From: Diabrotica undecimpunctata
Taxonomy: Eukaryota > Arthropoda > Insecta > Coleoptera > Chrysomelidae
Direction: 5' to 3'
DNA length: 64,000 nucleotides
Assembly (NCBI RefSeq): GCF_040954645.1
Contig: NC_092810.1
Location: 12,634,377-12,698,376 of the forward strand
Shown here: positions 1 through 10,445 of the stretch, one piece after another
How the letters are laid out: each line of letters starts with the position of its first letter
Numbering within the stretch: the stretch's first letter is position 1
Made by a program: the position numbers and the translations under genes
The notes under the pieces: model-generated
The model's database searches: none
Told to the model about the DNA's origin: nothing
Seen by the model: the letters and a program-made list of their open reading frames with translations, nothing else

Positions 1-263
1 CCTTGTGGCGTCGGGACTATAAAATGCCTGGGCAACAATTCTTTCCTTTTTTCCTTAATCCTATTTGTGTGCGTGTATTGGGGTGTGCATTCCCAAGTGT
101 ATAATGCTCTCACACACCCCGGTGTATATTGGACTTATAATTACCTAAAAACCTAAAAACCTAAAAAAGAAAAGCGTACCCTCTCGCCAGAGTTTTTTTT
201 GGTGTGTTTTCTGATTGACTGCATTTCTTTGTTCGTTCTTCTTGCAACCATCTCATTCTTTAT

Positions 264-2969
264 TTATTCGTTCGGGTTCTCCCTATATCGAGCTATCTGT
301 TGTTTTGGTCTTCTGTGTACCGTCCTTGTGTTTTCATTGTAGTTAGTCAGCTCTCTTAACATTCTGCTGGGGTGGTTTCTTAGTCCGTTAAAAATTTCAT
401 ATGCTCTCTCGTCTAGCGTGCGTAGGATTCTTGTTTGTCCTGAGTCTCTATATACATATCTCAAGGGTACGTACCTTGGTATCTTAAGGGCATCTCTGAC
501 TATTTGATTTTGAGTAGTCTGTATCTTTTTCCTGTTTGTTTTACAGGTGTGTCCCCACGCAGCGGATGCATATGTTAGGACTGGCAGGATAATACTATTC
601 GCAACCCTGATTTTGGTTTTAAATCGTAGTTTACTTTTCCTTCCAATAAGTGTTGAGAGCTGACTTTTCAACGCTTTGGCTTTGCGTATTTGCTGATTGA
701 TGTGCTCAGTGAACGTTAGCTTCTTATCTAGATGTACCCCTAGATATTTAGCCTGGTTGGTCCAGTCTACTGGGGTGTTTTCGATTGTAATTTCGCGATT
801 TGGTACACTTCTTCTGTGACTAAACATTACAGCCTGTGTTTTATCTGGATTTAGGGCTATTTTCCATTTTATACACCATCTTTGGAATCTGTTTAGTGCT
901 CTTTGCAGATGATTAGCTGCATGATCCGGGTTTCTCCAGCTAACAGCTATTGCTGTGTCGTCAGCGTAAAGACTCAACAGAGAGCCTGGCTCTTTTGGCG
1001 TGTCGGCCGTATAGATGGTGTACAGGTACGGCGACAGCACCGCTCCCTGAGGCACACCCGCCTCCAGGGTCCCGACCTCGGATAGGGTTGCCCCTATTCG
1101 AACTCTGAACCTTCTGTTGGCAAGATATGACGCAAGGAGGCATGTCATCGCCTCACTGTAACCAAATTCATTCATTTTATAGATGAGTCCATGGTGCCAG
1201 ACTCTGTCGAAGGCTTTGCTGACGTCCAGAAAAGCTGTAGCTGTGTACATTTTTTCATTAAATCCTTTGGTGATGAATTCTGTAAGTCGTAGTACCTGTA
1301 ATTCACAGGAGTGTTCGCTTCTGAACCCGAATTGAGCCTCTGGTATGGTTCCTAGCATTTGTGATTCTTCATTGAGTCTTTTTAGTATAACTCTTTCCGC
1401 TATCTTGCTTATAGATGATAATAAGCTGATAGGTCTGTAATTTTGCGGAAATGTGCCGTTTTTACCAGGTTTTGCAATCATTATTACGTGTGCCTCTTTC
1501 CACCTATCTGGGAAATATCGTAGTTTTAGCATGTTGTTTATTATGTTAGTGATATAAACAATAGCTTTTGTTGGTAGATTTTTCAGCGCCCTATTTGTGA
1601 TGTTGTCGGGTCCTGGGGCTTTTTTGGCATTTGTCATTTTTATAATATCCTTTATTTCTTCGGGAGATGTATGTGTAATACCTATTCTGCCCTTTTTCCT
1701 TCTAAGTCTTCTCGCTGTTCTTTCTACCTCTTCTTCAAAGTCTATGTCATCGTCGGGGTCTTCGTTGTTTCTACACGCCCTTTCTAGTTCGTCCTTCATG
1801 ACTTCGGCTTTGTCGATTTCCGTATGGACAATCCCGTTTACTCCGTGTAGGGGAGGTATGGGTTTCTTGTCCTTTCGAAGGATTTTAGATAACTTCCAGA
1901 AGGCGGATTTGTTAGGATTTAGCTCATCGATATAGGAGTCCCAGCTTTCATTTCTATGATTTTGAAGTTGTTTTTTCACTTCCCTGTCTAGCTCATTTGC
2001 AATCCTTTTGTCTTCTACCATTCTTGTGCGGTAGGCTCTTCTTCTTTTCCGGTTTTTCTCTTTGATTAGGTTTTGAAGTTCTATACTTATATCCCTGAAT
2101 CTTCCTTTTTGTCTTGTGATTGTTTCGGTTTTGGAGCTGGCATCGATAGCATTGTTTATTGCTTGTTCTAGTTTTATTACACTGTCTTCTAGTTCTGTAA
2201 TATTATTAATTGTTGGGATGTTACCGATGTTCTCGCTCACAATTCTTCTAAAGTTTGGCCAACTTGTTTTCTTTCTGTTGTGGGGCTGCAAATAGTTCAA
2301 TTCTGTTGCGCCCAGGGTCAGGACGATTAGGTTATGTGTCGAATCGCCTTCATTTAGAGAGTGTATCTCGTATTGTTGACCCACGTTGTGTAGGATTGCA
2401 ATGTCGAGATACGTAGGGAGTTCTCCGTGGAAACATGTTGGTTCTGTTGGTCCGATGACATATGTGTTCGGTCTGTTCTCGAGATGGTTGCAGAGATATC
2501 TTCCGTTTCGGTTGGTCGTCCTGTCAAACCAATTGGGAGATCTAGCATTTAGGTCTCCAATAATTATAGTTGGCTCTTCTGAGTTCAGTATTAGGCTCAA
2601 ATCTTCGTTGAAAATCGGATCATGTGGTCTAACGTAAGCTGACACTATTTTTAGTGTTTCGTTGTTGGCCTTAAGTCGAATAATTGTGGCTTCCATTGTC
2701 ACCAGTCCCTCTGGTGTTGGGATGTGCTCGTGTTCGAGTCCCCTTTTGACTAATATAGCTGTTCCTCCTGATAATGCTCTATGATCCGTTCTATAGATAT
2801 CGTAGCCTGGAAATTTTGTTTTTTTCCTTTCCACTAGTTTGGTTTCTTGAAGTGCTACGATATCGAGCTCTAATCTGTTTATTATTTCATCCAGAAGGTT
2901 GATCTTTTTGAATATTCCGCCGGAATTCCATGACCCAATGCGTAGATCTTCGTTTTGGTTTGCTAACAT
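264..2969 (-). CDS. Retrotransposon ORF2: APE endonuclease plus reverse transcriptase
   Basis: This 901-aa protein would nick target DNA and prime reverse transcription of the element's RNA. The N-terminal APE-type endonuclease shows WNSGGI (about residue 14), DIVALQET (about 37) and IIGDLNARSPNW (about 136). The expected SDH motif near residue 210 reads STH, so the usual Asp is Thr. The reverse transcriptase follows: NYRPISLLSS, FLDVSKAFDRVW, GVPQGAVLSP, and the catalytic SLYADDTA near residue 670. The C-terminus is a Jockey-type thumb and tail with no RNase H. The ATG overlaps the ORF1 stop in the 7-nt string ATGTTAG, suggesting translation by termination-reinitiation. The length fits Jockey ORF2 (about 900 aa). 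The frame is open, but the endonuclease substitution leaves its activity in doubt. Confidence 0.9.
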   Translation of the reverse strand: MLANQNEDLRIGSWNSGGIFKKINLLDEIINRLELDIVALQETKLVERKKTKFPGYDIYRTDHRALSGGTAILVKRGLEHEHIPTPEGLVTMEATIIRLKANNETLKIVSAYVRPHDPIFNEDLSLILNSEEPTIIIGDLNARSPNWFDRTTNRNGRYLCNHLENRPNTYVIGPTEPTCFHGELPTYLDIAILHNVGQQYEIHSLNEGDSTHNLIVLTLGATELNYLQPHNRKKTSWPNFRRIVSENIGNIPTINNITELEDSVIKLEQAINNAIDASSKTETITRQKGRFRDISIELQNLIKEKNRKRRRAYRTRMVEDKRIANELDREVKKQLQNHRNESWDSYIDELNPNKSAFWKLSKILRKDKKPIPPLHGVNGIVHTEIDKAEVMKDELERACRNNEDPDDDIDFEEEVERTARRLRRKKGRIGITHTSPEEIKDIIKMTNAKKAPGPDNITNRALKNLPTKAIVYITNIINNMLKLRYFPDRWKEAHVIMIAKPGKNGTFPQNYRPISLLSSISKIAERVILKRLNEESQMLGTIPEAQFGFRSEHSCELQVLRLTEFITKGFNEKMYTATAFLDVSKAFDRVWHHGLIYKMNEFGYSEAMTCLLASYLANRRFRVRIGATLSEVGTLEAGVPQGAVLSPYLYTIYTADTPKEPGSLLSLYADDTAIAVSWRNPDHAANHLQRALNRFQRWCIKWKIALNPDKTQAVMFSHRRSVPNREITIENTPVDWTNQAKYLGVHLDKKLTFTEHINQQIRKAKALKSQLSTLIGRKSKLRFKTKIRVANSIILPVLTYASAAWGHTCKTNRKKIQTTQNQIVRDALKIPRYVPLRYVYRDSGQTRILRTLDERAYEIFNGLRNHPSRMLRELTNYNENTRTVHRRPKQQIARYRENPNE

Positions 2970-5011
2970 TTTCGGACGGCTTCTCCAAATGCAGTCATCA
3001 TTTTTGTTGCTTTGTCCATCATGGACATCATTTCCATCATTTTGTTATTATACTCTGTATGGAAGTTTGCGATGAGGGTAGCTGCGTCCTGTACCGACAC
3101 TTCTTGTGGTTGTGCTGGAGATTCTGAGGTGGTTTCAGCGGATTTTTTCGCTGCCTGTGCGTAGCTGACTCCTTTGTTGATTGGAGCGCTGTTTATGGGT
3201 CTTCCTACCGGTCTTGTTGGGGCAGGTGTTTTCTTTTTGGGGGCCTTAGAGCATCCTCTATAATTTGCTGTGTGCGCTTCACCACAGTTTGCACATTTGG
3301 GGTCGGTTTCCCGGCTTTTCTCACAGTCGTTACTGATGTGGTTTTCTCCGCATTTTACACATCTGGATCCGCAATGGCAAGCCTTTGAGCTGTGATAGAA
3401 CCCTTGACAGTTATAACACTGTAGGGTGTCTTTTGTGATTTTGAATTCATCCTCCACATAGATGCGCATGTAGCATATATCAGATATTTTTTTAATTTTT
3501 GCAACGTCTTCCTCTTTGAGGGTGACGATGAAATGTGGCAGTACTTTTTTATCAGCTTTTTTGGAGATCATATTGATCACCCTTGTTGCTTCTATTCCTT
3601 TATTGTATAGTTCGTCTTTAATTGCTACTGTGCTAGTAGTAGCAGATAGCCCTTTTATAATGACTCTTTTTAGTTTATCGCTATCTATGGGATATGCGAT
3701 GAATTCTACTTTTGGACTGTGTTCTTCTAGGATGTGTACCATTCCTAGGTAATCTTTTCTGGTTTTTGTGTTAATAACAATCGATCTGCCTGATCGTGCA
3801 AACTTATTAACTGATATTATGCCTTGGTTGGCTGCTCTCTGCAGGATTTTTTGGTGTTCTCCTACAGTTTTTAGGATTATCGCCGGTGGTTTCGGCTCTT
3901 TTACTATAGGCTCCTCGCTTGTTTGCGGTGAGTCTTTTGGTACGTCGTTTTCTTTTTCAACTTGGCTATTTTTGCTCAAGTTATTTTGGGCAGTTTTCTT
4001 TTTCTGGCTTCTTTCATGAGCCTCTTTCGCAGCCTTGTTAAATTCGATTTCTTTCCGCTGATTTATTATCTGCGTCTGCTTTTCGGCGACGCTTATTTTT
4101 GTTTTCACACTACTGTCTGATTTCTCAGTAGTGGTGCCTGTCTTTTTTCCTTTTTTGTTTTGGACTTGTGTCCAACCTGCAGGTTCTTTGGTTGTTATGA
4201 TTCTTTCCGGCTCTTTAGGCTTACCTTTGCTACCGGATGGCTTTACGGGGGGAGGTGAACCGATTCCTAGTTCCACTAGCTTTACAACGTCATTATCGAG
4301 GGAGGCTTTCCACGGGTCGATTTCCATTATTGACTCTTCTTTCTCCTTGGCTGCTGTTAATGCCATTATATGTTGTACAAGTTTTTGTATCTCCTTGTCC
4401 TTTTCTTTGTTTTCGTTTCTCAGCTCAGTCATCTGAGCGAGAAGGTCTTGGATTTGTTTATTTGCCTTTTCCTCGCGGATACGGCTTTCTTCTTTAAGGG
4501 ATTTGATCTGTTCCGTCAGTACATTGACCGACCTTAAAAGCTCATTGGCCTTTTCCCTTTCCGCCATTTCTCTGGCCTTTTTCTTTACTTCTTCGTCTTC
4601 CGAAGAGTCTTCTTTGGGCCTTAGCCTTTTCATTTTCTTGCCGATTTCGGGCTCGGCTTCATTTTTGGAGACGTTGTCCACGGCGGGTTGTGTCTCTACT
4701 ACAGTTGGGGGTGGGGCTTCGCACAATTCTGCAGCTGGGCTCGGCTCTTCGTCGATGGCGTCCATCGTATTGATATCGTCATCGGTGTCGATTTCGCTTT
4801 TTTCTTCCTCCGACTCGGGCAGATAGGAGTCATCGTCAGATATTACGATTTCTATGTCGTCGATCGCGGGATTAGTCGATTTAATAAATTTATTATATAG
4901 CTCGATCGAGCTGTCAACAGAGGGGTTTGATGATTCGGCTAAATCATTCTCTTCTTCTTCTTGTGTTGTCACCTGCGTGACAACACTTTCTGGGGGGGGA
5001 ATATCACTCAT
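2963..5011 (-). CDS. Retrotransposon ORF1: gag-like RNA-binding protein with zinc knuckles
   Basis: This 682-aa protein is the ORF1 of the Jockey element and should coat its RNA. The N-terminus is acidic. A Lys/Glu-rich stretch at about residues 140-225 looks like a coiled coil (EQIKSLKEE, LRNENKEKDKEIQKLV). An RRM-like/PRE region follows at about 370-525. Three zinc knuckles lie at about 530-586: CX2CX4HX4C (CYNCQGFYHSSKAC), CX2CX3HX4C (CVKCGENHISNDC) and CX2CX3HX6C (CANCGEAHTANYRGC), the usual order in arthropod Jockey gags. The C-terminus is methionine-rich. It is followed directly, with overlap, by ORF2. The first ATG after the leader is taken as the start. No frame lesions are seen. Confidence 0.88.
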   Translation of the reverse strand: MSDIPPPESVVTQVTTQEEEENDLAESSNPSVDSSIELYNKFIKSTNPAIDDIEIVISDDDSYLPESEEEKSEIDTDDDINTMDAIDEEPSPAAELCEAPPPTVVETQPAVDNVSKNEAEPEIGKKMKRLRPKEDSSEDEEVKKKAREMAEREKANELLRSVNVLTEQIKSLKEESRIREEKANKQIQDLLAQMTELRNENKEKDKEIQKLVQHIMALTAAKEKEESIMEIDPWKASLDNDVVKLVELGIGSPPPVKPSGSKGKPKEPERIITTKEPAGWTQVQNKKGKKTGTTTEKSDSSVKTKISVAEKQTQIINQRKEIEFNKAAKEAHERSQKKKTAQNNLSKNSQVEKENDVPKDSPQTSEEPIVKEPKPPAIILKTVGEHQKILQRAANQGIISVNKFARSGRSIVINTKTRKDYLGMVHILEEHSPKVEFIAYPIDSDKLKRVIIKGLSATTSTVAIKDELYNKGIEATRVINMISKKADKKVLPHFIVTLKEEDVAKIKKISDICYMRIYVEDEFKITKDTLQCYNCQGFYHSSKACHCGSRCVKCGENHISNDCEKSRETDPKCANCGEAHTANYRGCSKAPKKKTPAPTRPVGRPINSAPINKGVSYAQAAKKSAETTSESPAQPQEVSVQDAATLIANFHTEYNNKMMEMMSMMDKATKMMTAFGEAVRKC

Positions 5012-5530
5012 ATTGCCGTAAGGCAGTGAACAAATAGTTCATAAGATATAAGAAAATTCTACTTAGACGACTCTGTTTTTTTTCCACCGACTGACCGCTG
5101 TCAGTACGGCTTACTGGGTGCCGTCCCAGGTACCTCGCGGTAGTTCACTCCCTGTATTCACAGTGAGGGATCCTCTTCCTGTTTCTCACACCTCAGGAGC
5201 AGGGGCCGTTTCTGTCCGACCTTGTCAAATGTCAAGGCCTTACAGTGTCATCCCTGACGACACACTGAGGTGATCCCGAATTCTTCGCAAACGCGAAGCT
5301 ATTATAGCCTCCGCGAGGAGCCTATAAAAACAGCTCCTCGACGGTTTAACTAGTAACAACCTCGCATCCGCTTTTCGCTAATATGTAGGACAAGTGCCTA
5401 TGCCACACTCGGCGTCTTACCCACCGGGAGCTGAAAAGCTCCGTTGACAATAGGTCAGTCGCCCCCACCTAAGCACGCTTCTCTCTCACGTCCGTACTGT
5501 TCGGCTGCTCGAGTCGAACTTCTAATAAAA
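5012..5530 (-). promoter_or_regulatory. 5' leader of the Jockey element
   Basis: About 520 bases of GC-richer DNA precede ORF1 on the minus strand. It contains short inverted repeats, for example near 5281-5345 (TCGCAAACGCGA and CTCCGCGAGGAG) and GAGCTGAAAAGCTC near 5429. In Jockey elements the promoter is internal and lies in this leader; the exact start is inferred only from the change in base composition. Confidence 0.5.
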
Positions 5531-6129
5531 CTTTATTGATCTCATGAAAATAGTAAAAAATCTCAAAAACCACAAAACGTGTATTTATTGAACACCTTTA
5601 TAATAACTGAGTTTATTTTATAAATCGTTAGAAATGACGTCTTAGTTAATTTTCATTACTAAAATCTTTAACGCGTGTGAAAGTGGATTACTTTTCATAG
5701 TTTTTGGGTAGCACCCGTTTGTAAATAGGAGCGAAATAAGAAATAATACTACATATACTAAAATATAAGCTGTCATATCAACAATCGAATATGTAATTAA
5801 CAGTGGTATTATATTGGATTACATAATTATAGCACAGTTGTTCAATTGCTTAATGTGGTAATATGTATTAAGGTTAAATTATAATGATTACCACTATATC
5901 CTTCGATCTAAATTGTTATACAGGGTGTTTCATTAATAATTGCAAATATTCTACCGTAGATTCCTGGGCTTAAAGATTAAGACTTAACCTAAAATTACAT
6001 AAATTAAATGTAGCTCCTTACTGAGTTACGGGGTCTTTTATTTAAGAAATATCAATACCCAGTACTTTAAATTTTTTTTATATATCCTTGTCAGACTTAG
6101 CAGGAAATGTAGGTACTGTACACCCTACT
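5531..6129. other. AT-rich DNA without a recognisable gene
   Basis: No credible coding frame is seen. ACAGGGTGTTTCATTAA at about 5930 resembles the ends of some insect repeats, but no matching inverted end was found. Confidence 0.4.
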
Positions 6130-6132
6130 AAA

Positions 6133-8515
6133 TTATCGATCTATATAAAAAGCTATGATCAGCGTATCGACACCACATTTTGTACTATTATAATAGAGTA
6201 TTATATCTGGCTTTTTGTCAACATCATCTGCACAGTAAGCGTTGTGATGCATGGTAGACAGGACTAGGACACTTCTTTGTTTTTTCGGAACGTAAAAAAC
6301 AAGAGATGCTTTTGGAGTGAATTCGAAAGTTGAAGATTTCTCTAAATGGTAAATCTTTAATTTTTTTTTAACTGTACCCACAAAAGTTATTGAATTTGCC
6401 AGTAATTCATGTGCAAAAGAAATATCAGTGAAATAGTTATCGCAAGTCACATTCCTCTAGGAATTATATTAAGGCTCAACGAGTTGCTTTACGACTTGAG
6501 ATGCAAGACCTCCTAAAGGGTAATATGTTTTCGAGTCACAGGCCCACCATATTTTCATGCTATACTGTAACGATAAGACTACCAAAGAGAATTGAAATAC
6601 TATTGTAAAAATAATACCTCAATCAACCATGGGAGCTTATCGTCTATACCTTGCCTAGCTCAGTATCTCAAGGGTGAGTTCGTCTTGTCTTAAACTAGGG
6701 ATTGAACCTGAGTTCTCAGTTGATAGCAAATAAGACAAATTTTAACCAAACATATTTATTTAAATAAATAAAAAAACAATAATTAACCCTGCCAAAGCTT
6801 AACAGTTAGTAAGTGTTACTTATTGCTTCGATGGGCTGCTTGTGTGTTCTAGCTGTTGGGTCCTCCAATTAGAAGTTGTGGCTTCTGGAGAGAGAGCTAC
6901 AGTCACACGTGGCTGTATGTCCTGATTAGTAAAATTGAATGTGGCCAATCAATTCAATCTGGTCAATTCAGTTGTTGATAAACCAATATTTCCAATAAAT
7001 TCAATGAATCCAATAAAATGTCCAATAAACCAGTAAGGTTTTGATATGTCCAATAAACTAAAAGATAAGGAACAACTCGCATTAGAAACATATCAAAAAG
7101 AAAGGTTTAACTTCCTTGCCATCTTACAAAATTACACTTAAACAAATAGCATATGGCAAGGATAAAATAAAATATGAATGTTACTACTTAGTTAAATTCT
7201 GTTAAAGAGTCCTAATGCATATATCAGAAAAAAAAAGTGCTTTCGAAAGAAAGTAAGGTTACAAATATTGGAAATGTGGTCAGAATTATAGAATAAATAT
7301 CACAATGAAAGTACTTACCCCAAGAGAATTTGTAGACCATAAAAATGAGTCTTATAATAATTTTTGCCTTCTTTTATAAATTTCAAAAAGAGGCAAAAAA
7401 TAATCCCACTACAGAAAAGTTGTTTTGACAGAAAGTGGGAGACTGAATGAAGTTAGCACAGATGTCATAGAATGTTGCTATAGATATCATGAAACTAGCT
7501 TGTCAGTCAACACGGAACAGAATAGTCTGCCGAACAAAAGTGAGAGGGCAAATATTTATTCTATGGGACAGAAAGAGAGAAAATAAAGACAGAGGGAGAA
7601 AAGAAAAAACATTTTGTGGGCGCCAACTATTTTGTGAAAAATAGTAAAAATTAAACTGAAGATAAAGAAATTAATAAATTAATAAAGAAATTAAAATGAA
7701 ATAATTATTAAAATATAAATTAATAGAGATGTGACGTTTATAACGTTACAATACTTATCTGGCTTTGAAGGCATATAGTGTTTGAAAGGACACCTACCTC
7801 GATACGGAACAAGTTGCTCACCTACCGTTATGTTTTTTCCTGGTAAATAGTATTTCTGAAAGTTTTGGTTGACTTGATTCCACACATCGCGTAATGCTGC
7901 TAATTTGTCGTTCCTTCTTCGGTCAGACCTCGTGCTCTTATCGTCAAATCGAACAAATCATATGTATGTTGTTACTCAGCTACCCTGCAGTTAGTAATAG
8001 TCCAATAAAGGCATATAGCTCTTTAGAGTCGCAATATTTCCAGTTCTATATCCACAGGACTTTTTCGGCTTCTTCATTTGTACACTTTACTATTTCGTTT
8101 ACAATTTTTTCGTCCACAAACAAACAAAAGGAAACAACAGGATCATCTACACTTTAATCAGGGTCTAACATTCCTTTGTTTACTTTGCTTTTTATTATAT
8201 CGCAGGATCGCATACGTTTTGTCGGTTGTGGTTGACTCTTGCAGTTAATTCCATCCTTAGATTCAAAAATTACACACTTTGAAATCTGGGAACTTGTAGT
8301 TTCACATTCTTCTTCCTTATCACTCAATGCTATTTGCTGATCATCCTCTTAACTTGCTTCCGAAAGATGATCTTCATTTTCAGAGTCACTTTCAATGCCA
8401 CCTACTTCAGGAGATTTTTCATCATCGGAATCGCATAAATTATCAGCAATATCTTGGAGTTTTGCAGCTGATAATGGTTTTCATAATGGTCTACTTTTAC
8501 TGTAATTCAATATAA
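6133..8515 (-). pseudogene. piggyBac-like transposase, broken, split by a 1.2-kb insertion
   Basis: Read from high to low coordinates, the pieces follow piggyBac order. First is an acidic N-terminus (8515-8155, one in-frame stop). Next come the DDE core start with CTNEEAEKV and KELYAFIGLLL (about 8125-7985), then RFDDKSTRSDRR and KYYLPGKNITVGEQL (about 7945-7820) and the RGRC..PSKPDKY block. The frame stops at the inserted element (6566-7750) and resumes with SMKIWWACDS (about 6555). It continues to NVTCDNYFTD (6452) and CGVDTL (about 6150). Of the piggyBac Asp triad, the first (usually DEQL) reads GEQL, while those in TCDN and GVDTL are present. Stops, a small deletion near 6505 and loss of the Cys-rich C-terminus show it is dead. 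Confidence 0.82.
6566..7750. mobile_element. 1185-bp insertion with TGTAACG..CGTTACA ends, probable solo LTR
   Basis: The insertion interrupts the piggyBac frame exactly between KPDKY and SMKIWW. It begins TGTAACG, ends CGTTACA, and is flanked by the 4-bp duplication ATAC (6562-6565 and 7751-7754). Removing it with one ATAC restores the reading frame. TG..CA ends with a 4-bp duplication fit an LTR retrotransposon (Gypsy-type) solo LTR. A non-autonomous DNA transposon with a 4-bp duplication is the alternative. Inside are several copies of TCCAATAAA (about 6985-7060), a purine-rich run (about 7570-7605) and GGGCGCCAAC (about 7619). No protein is coded. Confidence 0.72.
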
Positions 8516-8519
8516 TTTT

Positions 8520-9865
8520 AGAAGCTTAGTTGTCAACAGTGACATCGATATCAAACGACTAATAGCAGATGCATTATTTATTTCAAAATATGTATAGGTA
8601 CCTATCTAAGAATATTATTTTATTCCAGCAATAATTATCAGTTTTAAAATTATTTAGAATAGATGTAACACCTGATGTAAGCATTTCTTTAATGTTCTAT
8701 CAGATGTTTACATTGTTTGTTACTCGTTTAGACTTTATTAGTGGATTTCCGGAATCATGAAAATCATTTAGATAATCCACAAAAACATTACCTGACTAGC
8801 ATTAAAAACATTACCTTTTTAAATAGCTCATGACTATCATAAACTGATAAAAAAATTTTTTTATCAGTTTATGATAAAAGGCTTTTGGGCCCGTTGGACT
8901 CGCCTTGCCCGGATAAGGGATAAGCTAATTATGAACTGTTACAATGTTAAATGTTACGCCCATTTACCTCAATAAGCTTATTAATTCTTCCTTTGTAAAT
9001 AATTTAAAAACTCTTTATTTTAAATAAAATTTTCTCTACATTTATTTGCAATATCAAAATCAGATTAATACGATTAGAAGCATTTCCCTTATAAGGTTTC
9101 CTCTGCAATTGTAATTAAAATACCTTTTCTAAACTTCATACTTGAAGTTGTGGTAATAAAATGTGATTAAGATTTATTCTTCACCAATTAAAAATATGTT
9201 AAAGTTATACCACGAAGACAAACACTGATTTCAAACCTCAAAATAGATTTAGGTTTCGTTGATTAAGTCAAGTTCGGGAAATGAGCTTTCCTATTTAATT
9301 CAACTTTGTTTCTACTTGTATACAACTGAAACGGAATAATCCTTGATTTCCATTTCATACCCATTGTACAAATAACAATTACAAACAAATGTTTTCATTA
9401 AGAGTCGAAACAACCTAAGCTGGTTATTACGACTTTCATTTCAAGTAGTAGCAGCCATTGCTGTGACTATGAAGTTTTTAAGGGTTTTACGACAAATGGT
9501 AACAGATTAAATTTTTTTGGTTTACTGCCATGTTATTCAGTCTTTTTAAAAATAAAGAAAACATAAAATTGTTATATTATTATCATACTAGAATTTGGCC
9601 TGATTCTAACGCATCTGGATTATTCTAGAACGTATACTGTTCTACTAAAAGGCATTTGTTTTGTCACACCAAAACTATTTTATGTAGATTTGTTTTGATA
9701 TTACAAATGAATATAAAAAATAAAAAATAATACATTTTAAGACGCATAAAACGGTACACTACAAATAAGCTCTAGTATCGTGTTCGTTACTTAGTAACAA
9801 ACAGACTTTGGTCTAATGATTGATTTTTTCTATCTTAATGTATTCGTTATTTCCTTCTCTTTCAT
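8520..9865. other. AT-rich DNA, no gene seen
   Basis: No coding similarity is recognised. The only notable structure is the perfect palindrome at 8835-8876, listed separately, next to a short GC-richer patch (GGGCCCGTTGGACTCG at about 8887). Confidence 0.4.
8835..8876. repeat. Perfect 42-bp palindrome (21 + 21, no loop)
   Basis: The left arm starts TATCATAAACTGATAA and runs into seven A; the right arm is its exact reverse complement with no spacer. Symmetry ends abruptly on both sides. Confidence 0.9.
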
Positions 9866-10445
9866 TTGCTATGTCGCATGTTAGGATTAGATTAGTTGTT
9901 TGTTTTGGACTCAACCAGAGCCCTTCTTTAAGTCAATAAATCAAAATTTGTCTTCTAGTAAATCTATTTTTATAAGGATTATTATATTATAATAATGAGG
10001 ATACTGTGTCGTGTTCTTTTGATAGTCGCCTTGTTTGCTTTTTATATCTTAAAATATTCCTCTTCCTCCCTCCATCCCCCCTCTTTTATTTTCTTTGTCG
10101 CATGTTGTAATTCGATAAGTTGTTTATTTTGTGCTCAAATAGAGACCTGCTTTAAATTAATAAATCAAAATTTGTCTTAAAGTAAATCTATTTTTATCCA
10201 TAGCGTTCTCTGATATCTTGTATGCCCCTATACGTTCATTAATAACGAATATAAGGGGAGAATATGTATTCTCCCCTTTCATTAACTATGTCGCATGTTA
10301 GCATTAGATCAGTTGTTTATTCTTTACTCAGTCAGAAACCTGTGTCAGGTCAATAATACAAATTTACCTTATAGTATGTCTATTATCGTGCATACTGTCA
10401 TCTGATACCTCGTATGTCACTATACATTCATTAATAACAAATATT
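9866..10445. repeat. Three diverged tandem copies of a roughly 200-bp repeat
   Basis: The anchor GTCGCATG recurs at 9873, 10097 and 10290 (spacings 224 and 193). Each is followed by a similar block: TTAG..GTTGTTT, a CTCA..AGA segment, then AATAAATCAAAATTTGTCTT or a variant. Copies two and three also share the downstream TTCATTAATAAC block. No coding is evident. Confidence 0.75.

Larger units (their letters stand above)
1..5530 (-). mobile_element. Jockey-clade non-LTR retrotransposon, nearly complete
   Basis: The element is read on the minus strand: leader (5530-5012), ORF1 gag-like (5011-2963), ORF2 endonuclease plus reverse transcriptase (2969-264), then a 3' UTR running off the window at base 1. 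There is no RNase H domain, which fits the Jockey clade. Base composition drops sharply to AT-rich DNA above about 5530, so the 5' end is placed there. The 3' end and its poly(A) tail are not seen, so no target-site duplication can be checked. A short tandem of CCTAAAAA lies in the 3' UTR at about 145-170. Both ORFs are uninterrupted, so this is the youngest-looking retroelement here together with the RTE copy at 51809-54659. Confidence 0.88.

Noticed and set aside
4131..4900. Plus-strand frames of 70-107 codons opposite Jockey ORF1
   Set aside because: Antisense shadows of the acidic and coiled-coil coding region; no motif of their own.
7610..7630. LTR primer-binding site (GGCGCC)
   Set aside because: It lies inside the 1185-bp insertion, about 120 bp from its end, not next to an LTR border; similar GGCGCC words occur at 21070 and 46745 without LTR context.
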